A stretch of DNA of 64,000 nucleotides from an uncultured Alistipes sp. (lineage in GTDB: Bacteria; Bacteroidota; Bacteroidia; Bacteroidales; Rikenellaceae): assembly GCA_910583985.1 (NCBI GenBank), contig CAJTYA010000006.1, forward strand, positions 1-64,000, read 5' to 3'. The notes beneath the pieces are model-generated. The model was not told where the DNA came from. It worked only from the letters and a program-made list of their open reading frames with translations, and did no database searches. The position numbers and the translations under genes were made by a program. Shown here piece by piece: positions 16,614-25,591 of the stretch (position 1 is its first letter; each line of letters begins with the position of its first letter).

Positions 16614-18185
16614 ATGAAAATAGCTCTTGCCCAACAAAATTATACGATCGGCGACTTCAAGGGAAATACGAAAAAAATAATCCGCTGCATCGACCGGGCG
16701 AAATCGGCGGGAGCCCGTCTGGTCGTATTTTCCGAACAGGCCATCAGCGGAGCTCCGGCCTACGACCTGCTCAACAAAGTAACTTTTCTGGATCTGTGCG
16801 AGGAGTCGCTTGAAGAGATCGCCCTCCATTGCGACGGCATTTCGGCCCTCGTGGGCATGCCTACGCAAAGCATCAACAAGACGATCAGCGTCGCCGCACT
16901 GATCGAAAACAGAAAGATCGTCCGCTACATCGGCAAAAAGAACATCGAGTCGAGAGACGAGATGTGGCACATACGGCCTTCGAAAGGCTGCGAGTACCTC
17001 AAGATAGGGGATACGAAAATCGCGGTCGTCGTGGGCGAAGACATCCATACCGAACACGAATACGGCGAATACGCCGACCTGATCGTCAACCTGACCAACA
17101 GCCCCTATTCGCGGGGGATCGTCGAAAAACGATACGATTTCTACCGGCAGCTCTCCTTTATGACGGGCAAGACCGTTCTTTACGTCAACAGCGTCGGCGG
17201 GCAGACCGACATCGTCTATGACGGCTCGTCGGCCGTGTTCAACAGCCGGGGCGAGGCCATCGCGCTGCTCAAAAACTTCGAGGAAGATTTCCAGATCGTC
17301 GATCCGGACGCCGATATGCCCGCGCTGGAGATTCCCTATCAGAACAAGACCGTCAACGTCTACCGGGCCATTCGGCTGGGGTTGAGGGACTATTTCGAAA
17401 AAAACGGATTCCGCACGGCCTGCCTCGGCCTTTCGGGCGGCATCGACTCGGCCGTCGTGGTTTCGCTGGCCGCCGAGGTGCTGGGACCCGAAAACGTCAG
17501 GGTGCTGCTCATGCCCTCGCAGTTCTCGTCCGACCATTCGGTCGAGGACGCCCGGACGCTGGCCGAAAATCTGGGCATACAGTACCAGATCGTTCCCATC
17601 AACGAAACGTTCGCGGCGCTCACCACGACGCTCGGACCGGTCTTCGGCGAACTTCCGTTCGACACGACGGAAGAGAACATGCAGGCCCGCATACGGGGCA
17701 TGATGATGCTGGCCATTTCCAACAAGTTCGGCAACATGCTGCTGGCCACATCCAATAAAAGCGAAATCGCGGTGGGGTACGGCACGCTGTACGGCGACAC
17801 GGTGGGTGCCTTGGGCATCATCGGCGACCTGTACAAGTGCGAGGTCTACGATCTGGCGCGCTATATCAACCGCAACGAGGAAATCATCCCGCTCAATACG
17901 ATCATGAAGGCCCCCTCGGCCGAATTGCGGCTCGAACAGAAGGATTCCGATTCGCTCCCTCCCTACGACATACTGGACGCCATTCTCTACCGGATGATCG
18001 AGGAAGGACAGAGCCGCGAAGAGATCATCAACGCGGGATTCGACGAAGAGGTGGTCTACAAGGTGTACGGTCTGGTCGTCAAAAGCGAATTCAAGCGTTA
18101 TCAGGCATGCCCGACGCTGAGGCTTTCCTCGCGCCCCCTGCTCACGGGCAGGCGTATGCCTCTGACCAACAAATACGGTTATTAA
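16614..18185 (+). CDS. nadE: NAD+ synthase with N-terminal nitrilase-like domain (catalytic Cys missing)
   Basis: 523 residues. The C-terminal half is the ATP-dependent NAD synthase domain with the pyrophosphatase loop LSGGIDSA (Ser274-Ser279). It converts deamido-NAD to NAD in the cytoplasm. The N-terminal half is a nitrilase-type glutaminase domain that normally supplies ammonia. Glu41 (FSEQAISG) and Lys108/109 (IGKKNIE) sit where the catalytic Glu and Lys belong. The motif usually read as C-E-D is G141-E-D-I-H (codon GGC at 17034), so the nucleophilic Cys appears to be lost. If so the enzyme would use free ammonia or another donor; this is inference from motif position. It is the first gene of a transcript leading into rnf: rseC begins 13 bases after the stop. 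Confidence 0.9.
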   Translation: MKIALAQQNYTIGDFKGNTKKIIRCIDRAKSAGARLVVFSEQAISGAPAYDLLNKVTFLDLCEESLEEIALHCDGISALVGMPTQSINKTISVAALIENRKIVRYIGKKNIESRDEMWHIRPSKGCEYLKIGDTKIAVVVGEDIHTEHEYGEYADLIVNLTNSPYSRGIVEKRYDFYRQLSFMTGKTVLYVNSVGGQTDIVYDGSSAVFNSRGEAIALLKNFEEDFQIVDPDADMPALEIPYQNKTVNVYRAIRLGLRDYFEKNGFRTACLGLSGGIDSAVVVSLAAEVLGPENVRVLLMPSQFSSDHSVEDARTLAENLGIQYQIVPINETFAALTTTLGPVFGELPFDTTEENMQARIRGMMMLAISNKFGNMLLATSNKSEIAVGYGTLYGDTVGALGIIGDLYKCEVYDLARYINRNEEIIPLNTIMKAPSAELRLEQKDSDSLPPYDILDAILYRMIEEGQSREEIINAGFDEEVVYKVYGLVVKSEFKRYQACPTLRLSSRPLLTGRRMPLTNKYGY

Positions 18186-18198
18186 AACGTCGCACTCC

Positions 18199-18618
18199 GT
18201 GAGCGAAACGATCACACACCGGGCGGAAGTCACGCGGGTTTTTCCACAGGCCGTGGAAATCGTCGTCGTATCGCACAGCGCCTGCGACGCCTGCCGGGCG
18301 AAGCGGCAGTGTGGGATGGGGGAGAGCCGCGAGAAGAGAATGATCGTCGGCACGCCGGAAGCCTCTTTTTTCGAACCGGGAGAAATCGTCGAGGTCCAGA
18401 CCGAACGAAGCATGGGAATAAAGGCCGTTTTTTTCGCCTACATATTCCCTTTTTTATTTATTTTCAGCCTCTTGCTCGTGTTGCTGCACAACGGGGCGAG
18501 CGAACCCGCGGCAGGACTCTGCGCACTGGGGGCGGGCGGATGCTACTATTTCGTGCTGTATCTGCTGCGGCACAAAATCGAAAGGGAGATTACTTTTAAA
18601 GTCAGAAAACTGCAATGA
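18199..18618 (+). CDS. rseC: RseC/MucC-family SoxR-reducing-system-type membrane protein
   Basis: 139 residues from a GTG start; no ATG fits better. The N-terminal domain carries C-DAC-RAKRQC (about 29-38), a Cys cluster shared by RseC proteins. Two membrane helices follow (about 75-96 and 101-121). RseC-type proteins accompany rnf genes in many bacteria and are thought to assist redox control or Rnf function; their exact role is not settled. The stop overlaps the ATG of rnfB (ATGA), so translation is coupled. Confidence 0.82.
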   Translation: MSETITHRAEVTRVFPQAVEIVVVSHSACDACRAKRQCGMGESREKRMIVGTPEASFFEPGEIVEVQTERSMGIKAVFFAYIFPFLFIFSLLLVLLHNGASEPAAGLCALGAGGCYYFVLYLLRHKIEREITFKVRKLQ

Positions 18619-19487
18619 GTGGAGTTTTGGGATTTACCGTCTTGACGCTGTGCGTGATCGGCGTACTGGCAGCCGTCGTGCTGTATGTCGTCGCACAGAA
18701 ATTCAAAGTCTATGAAGATCCGCGCATCGACGACGTGGAGCGCATGTTGCCGGGAGCCAATTGCGGCGGCTGCGGTTATCCCGGATGCCGGGGACTGGCC
18801 GACGCACTGGTGAAGAACGACGACATCTCGACCCTCTATTGCTCGGCCGGAGGGGCGGAAACCATGCAGAAGATCGCCGCCTATTTAGGAAAGACGGCCG
18901 CGGAACAGGAACCCCAAGTAGCCGTCGTGCGATGCAGCGGCAGTTGCGACAAACGCCCCCGAACCAACATCTACGACGGAGCGTCGTCCTGTGCCGTCGA
19001 AGCCGCCCTGTACGGCGGTGAGACGGGCTGCTCCTACGGATGTCTGGGCAAGGGCGACTGCGTCGCGGCTTGTCAGTTCGGAGCCCTTTCGATCGACCCG
19101 GCGACCGGTCTTCCCGTGGTGGACGAAGCGCTGTGCACCGCCTGCGGCGCCTGCGTAGCCGCCTGCCCCAAGCGCATCATCGAACTCCGAAAAAAAGGCA
19201 TCAAAGGCCGCAGGGTCTACGTGGGCTGCGTCAACCGGGACAAGGGGGCCGTCGCCCGGAAAGCGTGCGCCGTGTCCTGCATAGGTTGCGGCAAATGCGT
19301 CAGGACATGTCCGTTCGAAGCCATTACCTTGAGTGAAAATTTAGCTTATATCGACGCCGACAAATGCAAACTGTGCCGCAAATGCGTCGCGGAATGTCCG
19401 CAGGGCAGCATTCTGGCGGTCAACTTCCCGCAGCCCCGACCGGAGAAGAAAACGCAGGAAGCCGCCTGCGACGCTCCTTCGGCCTGA
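18615..19487 (+). CDS. rnfB: Rnf complex subunit B, ferredoxin-type iron-sulfur protein
   Basis: 290 residues. One N-terminal membrane helix (about 5-27) is followed by the Fe-S domain GANCGGCGYPGC (Cys50, 53, 58 plus Cys75) that binds a 4Fe-4S cluster. Several ferredoxin-like Cys motifs follow, among them CTACGACVAACP, CIGCGKCVRTCP and CKLCRKCVAECP. It is the likely entry point for electrons from reduced ferredoxin, facing the cytoplasm. It overlaps rseC by 4 bases and precedes rnfC by 54 bases. Confidence 0.95.
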   Translation: MSGVLGFTVLTLCVIGVLAAVVLYVVAQKFKVYEDPRIDDVERMLPGANCGGCGYPGCRGLADALVKNDDISTLYCSAGGAETMQKIAAYLGKTAAEQEPQVAVVRCSGSCDKRPRTNIYDGASSCAVEAALYGGETGCSYGCLGKGDCVAACQFGALSIDPATGLPVVDEALCTACGACVAACPKRIIELRKKGIKGRRVYVGCVNRDKGAVARKACAVSCIGCGKCVRTCPFEAITLSENLAYIDADKCKLCRKCVAECPQGSILAVNFPQPRPEKKTQEAACDAPSA

Positions 19488-19541
19488 CGCTCGGCGAGGT
19501 CCGTCCCGTCCATTCGATTCGAAAAAGATAAAACTTCATAC

Positions 19542-20879
19542 ATGAAAGGATTCAGCAAAGGCGGCATCCATGCGCCGGAATATAAAATCAGCAGCCGCAA
19601 AGCCGTCGTATCACTTCCTCTCCCCGAAATCGCCGTCGTGCCGCTCTCGCAGCACATCGGGGCGCCGGCCGTGCCGTGCGTCTCCAAAGGGGACACGGTC
19701 CGGACGGGACAGGTCATCGCGACGGCCGCAGGTTTCGTTTCGAGCAACATCCACGCTCCGGTTTCCGGGACGGTCATCGCCGTCGACGCGACGCCCGACG
19801 CCGGGGGCATGCGCAAACCGTCCGTGTCCATACGCACCGACGGAGACGTCTGGATGGACGGAATCGACCGGAGCGATACGTTGGTCGAGGAGTGCCGGCT
19901 CTCCAAACAGGAGATCGTCGACAAAATAAAAGAGGCGGGCATCGTCGGCATGGGCGGAGCGACGTTTCCCACGCATGTCAAGCTGTCGGTTCCGGCGGGC
20001 AAGAAGGCCGAGTGCCTGATTATAAACGGCGTGGAGTGCGAACCGTTCCTGACCGCCGACCACAGGATCATGCTGGAAAAGGGCGAGCAGATCGTCGCGG
20101 GCATCGAAATCCTGATCCGGGCGCTGGAGGTTCCGCGAGCCTATATCGGCATCGAAAACAACAAACCCGACGCTATCGAACACATGGAGCGCCTCTGCGC
20201 ATCGCGTCCGCACATCGAGGTCGTGCCGCTGAGAGTCCGCTACCCGCAGGGCGGGGAGAAACAGTTGATCGAAGCCGTGACGGGAAGAGAGGTTCCTTCG
20301 GGCGGCCTGCCCATCGACACGGGCGCCGTCGTCCAGAACGTGGGGACCGCGCTGGCCGTCTACGAAGCCGTGCAGAAAAACAAGCCGCTCATCGAGCGGG
20401 TCGTCACCGTAACGGGCAAAGCCTTGGCCGAACCGGCCAACCTCAAAGTCAGGATCGGAACGCCTATCCGCTCGTTGATCGAGTTTTGCGGGGGATTGCC
20501 TCAAGATGCGGGCAAGGTCATCAACGGAGGACCGATGATGGGGCGGGCCGTCGCCAATTTAGACGCCCCCGTCACGAAGGGCACGTCCGGTATTCTGATC
20601 ATCCGCCAGAAGGGAGCCGTCCGCAAGCCGGCCCTTTCGTGCATCAAGTGCGCCAAATGCGTCGGCGTGTGTCCGATGGGGCTCGAACCCTATCTGCTGT
20701 CCAAACTCTCACAGCGGGCGCGATACGACGAACTCGAAGCGCTCAAGATCACGGACTGCATCGAGTGCGGGTCCTGCTCCTACACCTGTCCGTCCTATCT
20801 GCCTCTGCTCGACTACATCCGTCTGGGCAAGGCCGAGACGCTGCGCCGAATCCGCAGCCGGAAAAATCCGGAGAAATAA
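19542..20879 (+). CDS. rnfC: Rnf complex subunit C, NADH-binding iron-sulfur subunit
   Basis: 445 residues. The family opening (FSKGGIHAPEYK...PLPEIAVVPLSQHIGAPAVPCVSKGD) is followed by the flavin/NAD-binding core GIVGMGGATFPTHVKL and ECEPFLTADHRIM. An SLBB-type segment and two ferredoxin motifs follow, CIKCAKCVGVCPMGL and CIECGSCSYTCPSYLPLLDYIR. Peripheral, cytoplasmic side; exchanges electrons between NAD(H) and the rest of the complex. Length is typical. Confidence 0.95.
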   Translation: MKGFSKGGIHAPEYKISSRKAVVSLPLPEIAVVPLSQHIGAPAVPCVSKGDTVRTGQVIATAAGFVSSNIHAPVSGTVIAVDATPDAGGMRKPSVSIRTDGDVWMDGIDRSDTLVEECRLSKQEIVDKIKEAGIVGMGGATFPTHVKLSVPAGKKAECLIINGVECEPFLTADHRIMLEKGEQIVAGIEILIRALEVPRAYIGIENNKPDAIEHMERLCASRPHIEVVPLRVRYPQGGEKQLIEAVTGREVPSGGLPIDTGAVVQNVGTALAVYEAVQKNKPLIERVVTVTGKALAEPANLKVRIGTPIRSLIEFCGGLPQDAGKVINGGPMMGRAVANLDAPVTKGTSGILIIRQKGAVRKPALSCIKCAKCVGVCPMGLEPYLLSKLSQRARYDELEALKITDCIECGSCSYTCPSYLPLLDYIRLGKAETLRRIRSRKNPEK

Positions 20880-20909
20880 CCGAACCGAAGAACAAAGCAC
20901 GTCGCATAC

Positions 20910-21923
20910 ATGGAGAAGAAACCAATCGTATCCCCCTCGCCGCACATCCACGGACCGCAAAACACGGCCCGCCTGATGCGCGACGTCCTCATCGCGCTGG
21001 CTCCGGCGCTGGTCGTCTCGACGATCGTCTACGGAGCGAATGCCCTGCTCGTGACGGGCGTGTCCGTCGCCGCCTGCGTGGCGTTCGAATACCTCATCCA
21101 ACGCTATCTGCTCAAGGGCGAAAGCACGTTGGGCAACTGGTCGGCCGTCGTCACCGGCGTGCTGCTCGGCTTCAACCTGCCCAGCACGCTGCCGGTGTGG
21201 ATGATCGTACTGGGCGCGCTGGTCGCCATCGGCGTCGGCAAGATGTCGTTCGGCGGACTGGGACGCAACCCGTTCAACCCCGCGCTGGTAGGACGCGTAT
21301 TCCTGCTCATTTCGTTCCCGGTCCAGATGACCGGTTTCGCCACGCCCTCAAACGTCGACTCGCTCTCCGGAGCCACAGGGGCGGACGCCGTTTCGGGCCC
21401 CACGCTGCTCGGATACGTCAAGGAGGCGCTCGCCACAGGAGGAACGACCTCCGAGGTAGCCGGCCGGCTGACCTCGTACAGCGACATGCTGCTGGGATTC
21501 AAGGCCGGCTCGCTGGGCGAAATCGCCGCGCTCGCGCTGTTGCTCGGCTTCGCCTACATGCTGTGCCGCAAGGTCATTACATGGCACATCCCGGTGGCTG
21601 TACTCGGCTCGATGGCCGCTTTCGGCGCTCTGTTGTGGGCGATCGACCCGATGCACTACATGAACCCCGCATTCCACCTGCTGACGGGCGGAGCGTTGCT
21701 CGGAGCGATTTTCATGGCGACCGACTACGTCACCTCGCCGATGACGCACAAGGGCATGCTGATCTACGGGGCGGGGATCGGCCTCATCACGATGCTCATC
21801 CGCGTATGGGGCTCCTATCCCGAAGGCATGTCGTTCGCCATCCTGATTATGAACGCCGTGGTTCCGTTGATCGACAAATACGTCAAACCCGAACGGTTCG
21901 GACGGGCCGTCAAAACCAAGTAA
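20910..21923 (+). CDS. rnfD: Rnf complex subunit D, membrane flavoprotein
   Basis: 337 residues. Starts SPSPHIHGPQNTARLMRDVLIALAPALVVS, the conserved RnfD/NqrB opening, with about nine hydrophobic helices and FGGLGRNPFNPALVGRVFL. The segment SLSGATGADAVSG (about residues 150-162) contains SGAT, where a covalent FMN-Thr linkage is expected. Inner membrane; part of the ion-translocating path. Separated from rnfG by 6 bases. Confidence 0.95.
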   Translation: MEKKPIVSPSPHIHGPQNTARLMRDVLIALAPALVVSTIVYGANALLVTGVSVAACVAFEYLIQRYLLKGESTLGNWSAVVTGVLLGFNLPSTLPVWMIVLGALVAIGVGKMSFGGLGRNPFNPALVGRVFLLISFPVQMTGFATPSNVDSLSGATGADAVSGPTLLGYVKEALATGGTTSEVAGRLTSYSDMLLGFKAGSLGEIAALALLLGFAYMLCRKVITWHIPVAVLGSMAAFGALLWAIDPMHYMNPAFHLLTGGALLGAIFMATDYVTSPMTHKGMLIYGAGIGLITMLIRVWGSYPEGMSFAILIMNAVVPLIDKYVKPERFGRAVKTK

Positions 21924-21929
21924 CGCATT

Positions 21930-22514
21930 ATGGAAAGTTCACTGAAAAATATGACCGTCACGCTGTTCTCCATCGCGCTCGTCTCTTCGCTCGCCGTAGG
22001 GTTCGTCTATCGGGTGACCGAGGAGCCCATCGCCGCGTCCAAAAGCAAGAAAATCGGCGCGGCTATCGCCCAAGTGCTGCCGTCGTTCGACAACGATCCG
22101 AGCGCAGACACGACGGTCGTTCCGTACAAAGACGGCGAGAAGATCAAGAAAATCGTCGTCTATACGGCCCGACAGGGCGAAAACACGGTCGGGTATGCCA
22201 TCGAAACGTTCTCCAAGAACGGCTTCGGCGGAGAAATATGGCTCATGGCGGGCTTTCTGCCCGACGGTACGATCAACAAGGTCGAAACCCTCTCGCACAA
22301 CGAAACGCCGGGGCTGGGCAACAAGATAGAGAGCGGCAAGTCCGGCTTCTCGGTCCAGTTCGAAGGCAAGAATCCCGAAACGTTCCGGCTGTCGGTCAAG
22401 AAGGACGGCGGAGACGTGGATGCCATCACGGCGTCCACCATCTCGTCCCGCGCGTTCGCGGACGCGCTGGCACGGGCCTACGAAGTATTCGAATCCATTC
22501 AAAAACCGAAATAG
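21930..22514 (+). CDS. rnfG: Rnf complex subunit G, FMN-binding
   Basis: 194 residues: one N-terminal membrane helix (about 10-28) and a periplasmic FMN-binding domain with ETPGLGNKIES and the C-terminal site DAITASTISSRAF. The usual flavinylation motif is S/T-G-A-T/S; here it reads TAST, with Ala in place of Gly, but the acceptor Thr is kept. An apbE-type flavin transferase would be needed and is not in this window. Relays electrons on the periplasmic side of the complex. Confidence 0.92.
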   Translation: MESSLKNMTVTLFSIALVSSLAVGFVYRVTEEPIAASKSKKIGAAIAQVLPSFDNDPSADTTVVPYKDGEKIKKIVVYTARQGENTVGYAIETFSKNGFGGEIWLMAGFLPDGTINKVETLSHNETPGLGNKIESGKSGFSVQFEGKNPETFRLSVKKDGGDVDAITASTISSRAFADALARAYEVFESIQKPK

Positions 22515-22518
22515 CCCC

Positions 22519-23106
22519 ATGAACAAACTGCAGATACTTACCAAAGGACTGGTTCGGGAAAACCCGACCTTCGTGCTGTTGCTGGGCATGTGTCCCACGC
22601 TGGGCACGACGACCTCGGCGCTGAACGGGTTAGGCATGGGCGCGGCGACGCTGTTCGTCCTCACGCTGTCGAACATCGCCGTGTCGCTGATCAAAAATCT
22701 TATCCCGGACAAGGTGCGCATCCCGTCCTTCATCGTCGTCATCGCTTCGTTCGTCACCGTCGTACAGCTCTGCATGGAGGCTTTCATGCCCGATCTGTAC
22801 GCGACGCTCGGCGTGTTCATCCCTCTGATCGTCGTCAACTGCATCATTCTGGGGCGTGCCGAGGCTTTCGCCTCGAAGAACGGCGTGCTGGACTCGGCGC
22901 TCGACGGCATCGGCATCGGTTTAGGCTTCACGCTGTCGCTCACGGCACTGGGACTCGTACGCGAACTGCTGGGCGACGGTTCGGCCTTCGGATTCAAATT
23001 CATCGACGGCGACGGCATCCTGCTCTTCGTGCTGGCACCGGGCGCCTTCATCGCACTGGCCTACCTGATGGTCATTTTCAAGAAACTAACGGCTAAAGTG
23101 AAATAG
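22519..23106 (+). CDS. rnfE: Rnf complex subunit E, integral membrane
   Basis: 195 residues from the ATG at 22519, chosen because it begins MNKLQILTKGLVRENPTFVLLLGMCPTLG, the conserved family start; upstream in-frame codons belong to the rnfG region. Six hydrophobic helices with the paired half motifs LGMCPTLGTTTSALNGLGMG and PLIVVNCIILGRAEAFA, where conserved Cys residues bind an Fe-S centre between RnfA and RnfE. Homologous to rnfA in inverted topology. Confidence 0.94.
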   Translation: MNKLQILTKGLVRENPTFVLLLGMCPTLGTTTSALNGLGMGAATLFVLTLSNIAVSLIKNLIPDKVRIPSFIVVIASFVTVVQLCMEAFMPDLYATLGVFIPLIVVNCIILGRAEAFASKNGVLDSALDGIGIGLGFTLSLTALGLVRELLGDGSAFGFKFIDGDGILLFVLAPGAFIALAYLMVIFKKLTAKVK

Positions 23107-23108
23107 AC

Positions 23109-23684
23109 ATGGAATACTTCGTGATCGTAATCGGCGCCATCTTCGTCAACAACGTCGTCCTGTCGCAATTTCTGGGACTGTGTCCTTTTCTGGGCGTATC
23201 CAACAAGGTGAGCACGTCCTTAGGCATGGGGGCGGCCGTGACGTTCGTCATGACCGTGTCGTCCATCGTGGCCTACCTGATCCAATACTACATTCTGGTT
23301 CCCCTCGGCATCGAATACATGCAGACGATCGTCTTCATTCTGGTCATCGCATCACTCGTGCAGATGGTCGAAATCATGCTCAAGAAGCTGAGTCCGGCTC
23401 TCTATCAGGCATTGGGAATCTTTCTGCCGCTCATCACGACGAACTGCGCGGTGCTCGGAATAGCGATCCTGCTCGTCCAGAAGGAGTTCTCTCTGGGCGA
23501 GTCGGTCGTGTTCGCCGCCTCGACGGCCGTAGGCTTCTCGCTGGCGCTGGTGCTGTTCGCCGGCCTGCGCGAACGCCTCGAACTCGAAGACGTGCCCGCC
23601 GCCATGAAGGGCATGCCGATCGCCATACTCACGGCCGGTATTCTGGCCATGGCCTTTATGGGATTCTCCGGGCTGGTCCGATAG
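23109..23684 (+). CDS. rnfA: Rnf complex subunit A, integral membrane
   Basis: 191 residues, six helices, with FVNNVVLSQFLGLCPFLGVSNK and PLITTNCAVLGIAILL, the mirror motifs of RnfE with the Cys residues for the intramembrane Fe-S centre. The ATG follows rnfE's stop by 2 bases. Last gene of the rnf set; a strong hairpin follows within 30 bases. Gene order B-C-D-G-E-A is the common Bacteroidota order. Confidence 0.95.
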   Translation: MEYFVIVIGAIFVNNVVLSQFLGLCPFLGVSNKVSTSLGMGAAVTFVMTVSSIVAYLIQYYILVPLGIEYMQTIVFILVIASLVQMVEIMLKKLSPALYQALGIFLPLITTNCAVLGIAILLVQKEFSLGESVVFAASTAVGFSLALVLFAGLRERLELEDVPAAMKGMPIAILTAGILAMAFMGFSGLVR

Positions 23685-23711
23685 CGGCCCCGGTCCATTC
23701 CGGCACGTATC

Positions 23712-23749
23712 ATGCGGGAATACGATGTTTTCGAATCGTATTCCCGCAT
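23712..23749 (+). terminator. terminator-like hairpin after rnfA
   Basis: A 15-pair perfect stem (23712-23726 with 23735-23749) and an 8-base loop, followed by AATTTTC. The T tract is short, but position 28 bases after rnfA supports a transcript end. Confidence 0.68.
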
Positions 23750-23797
23750 AATTTTCGGGATATTTACGTTACTTTAGTACCGAAGATACGCCTTTGC

Positions 23798-25591
23798 ATG
23801 AGAATCCGGATCGTCCCGTTGATCGCATTCGCCGCCCTGCTGTTCGTTTGCCTCCCGTTCTGGGGGCAGGCGTCCCAAGATGTATTGCAGGCCGGCCATC
23901 CGGCGTCCGAAGACTCGACAAAGCGGAAAAAACCGCGTCGGGGCAGGCTTTCCCGGCTCATCATCAATTCGATTTCCACAAACCCGATCGACAGAAAAGC
24001 GCTCGAAGAAGCCGCCCGGCGGGACAACGACTATTTCGGCCGGTTCGCCGGCCGCACCATCGGCAGCGTGTCCGTCGAGAGAGGCAACGTGTTCGACAAC
24101 GACACACGCACATGGATCGAGCGCCGGGTGAACGCCGTGCACCGCATCACCCGCGAACAGCAGATCCGCAGGGACCTACTGTTCGGTCCGGGCGACAAGC
24201 TCGATCCGCAATTGATGATCAACAACCGGCAACTGCTCCGCTCGCGCGATTACATTTCCGATGCGGCCATCACGGTCGTCCCCTCCGCAGAGGACTCGAC
24301 CGTCGTCGACGTGATCGTCGCCACGCGCGACAAGTGGACCATCAGCGCCGACGTCGGCTTCGAGGGCGACGGGGACATGTTCCTCCAGCTATACGACGAC
24401 AACCTGCTGGGGTGGGGGAACCGCTTAGGCATAAGTACCTATTTCAACTGGAAAAACGGACACTACGGCGGCAACGTATTCGAGTACAAGACACCGAACA
24501 TTTTCGGATCGTTTTTCGAAGGCCGTCTCATCGCGGGCAAAGGGTTCGACCGAAGCGATTTCGGAGCCGAGGCGCTGAAAAAATTCATCCGCCGGACCGA
24601 CTACGCCGCCGGCGCCTCGTTCTATTACCGCAAGGAACCCATCGACATCTATCCGCTGGACAGCACGTTCCAGACCGCCTCCCGAAACTGGGACTTCTGG
24701 GCGGGAAAATCGCGGTTCATACCGAGCCTCGGTAGCAGCCTGTTCTTCACCGGGCGCTTCCATGCGGTCCGTTACACGGCGCGACCGGAGGTGAGCGACA
24801 CGCTGAACCCCTATTTCCACAACGAACGGTTCGTCCTGTTCGGCCTCGGTCTCTATCGCGAGAAGTTCCGGACCTCCAACCTCATTTACGGGTACGGCGT
24901 CAACGAGGACATCGCCTACGGGTACCGTTTTTCGATGACAGGGGGATATTCCCGCGGAGAATTCGGCGACCGGTGGTACATGGGCGGCGATTTCAGCGCC
25001 GGATATTTCACCGGTTTCGGCTACCTGCGATGGAGCGTGGCGCTGGGCAGCTACCTGAACCGGGGCGACAGGCGTTTCTACCGCACCGTGCTGGAATCCA
25101 ACGTCAATTATTTCTCCAACCTGCTGGGGAACGGCCGCTACAAGGTGCGGCAGTTCGTCGATCTGAACGTCACGCGCGGATGGAACCGTCTCGACGGATT
25201 CCGCGAAAGCATCGGATTCTTCGAACACGCCGAACTGCGCGGGCTCGACGAGAGCGTGTACGGAACGAACCGTGCCGTGTTACGCTCGGAGACCGTCGTG
25301 TTCACGCCGTGGGACATCTACCGGTTCAAAATGGCGATGTACGGCTTTGCCGACGTGGGGACGATCGGGTACAGGGGCAATCTGTTCCGCAACCGTTTCT
25401 ACTCGACGCTCGGCGTGGGCGTGCGCATCAAAAACGAAAACCTGATCTTCGGGACGATCAACATCCGACTGGGCATCGCCCTCGGCAAAACGGGGTTCAT
25501 GCGAGCCGAATATTTCGACATTTCCAGCGAAAATCGCCGGGAACCGTTGCGTTACATTCCTCAGGAACCCTCTGTCGTCGCTTACGAGTAA
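23798..25591 (+). CDS. Omp85/BamA-TamA superfamily outer-membrane protein
   Basis: 597 residues from the ATG at 23798, chosen because it gives a signal peptide (RIRIVPLIAFAALLFVCLPFWGQA). A POTRA-like domain covers about 85-185 (GRTIGSVSVERGNVFDND..., then LLRSRDYISDAAITVVPSAEDSTVVDVIVATRDKW). The rest alternates aromatic beta-strands of a C-terminal barrel. It lacks the multiple POTRA domains of BamA (encoded at 50323), so it is a separate, smaller family member. It may insert or translocate envelope proteins, or have a structural role; the substrate is unknown. It lies 114 bases behind rnfA after a terminator, so it is probably transcribed on its own. Confidence 0.75.
   Translation: MRIRIVPLIAFAALLFVCLPFWGQASQDVLQAGHPASEDSTKRKKPRRGRLSRLIINSISTNPIDRKALEEAARRDNDYFGRFAGRTIGSVSVERGNVFDNDTRTWIERRVNAVHRITREQQIRRDLLFGPGDKLDPQLMINNRQLLRSRDYISDAAITVVPSAEDSTVVDVIVATRDKWTISADVGFEGDGDMFLQLYDDNLLGWGNRLGISTYFNWKNGHYGGNVFEYKTPNIFGSFFEGRLIAGKGFDRSDFGAEALKKFIRRTDYAAGASFYYRKEPIDIYPLDSTFQTASRNWDFWAGKSRFIPSLGSSLFFTGRFHAVRYTARPEVSDTLNPYFHNERFVLFGLGLYREKFRTSNLIYGYGVNEDIAYGYRFSMTGGYSRGEFGDRWYMGGDFSAGYFTGFGYLRWSVALGSYLNRGDRRFYRTVLESNVNYFSNLLGNGRYKVRQFVDLNVTRGWNRLDGFRESIGFFEHAELRGLDESVYGTNRAVLRSETVVFTPWDIYRFKMAMYGFADVGTIGYRGNLFRNRFYSTLGVGVRIKNENLIFGTINIRLGIALGKTGFMRAEYFDISSENRREPLRYIPQEPSVVAYE

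Noticed and set aside
19676..22522. Open frame of 948 codons on the plus strand
   Set aside because: Out-of-frame reading through rnfC, rnfD and rnfG; extremely Arg-rich and without motifs.
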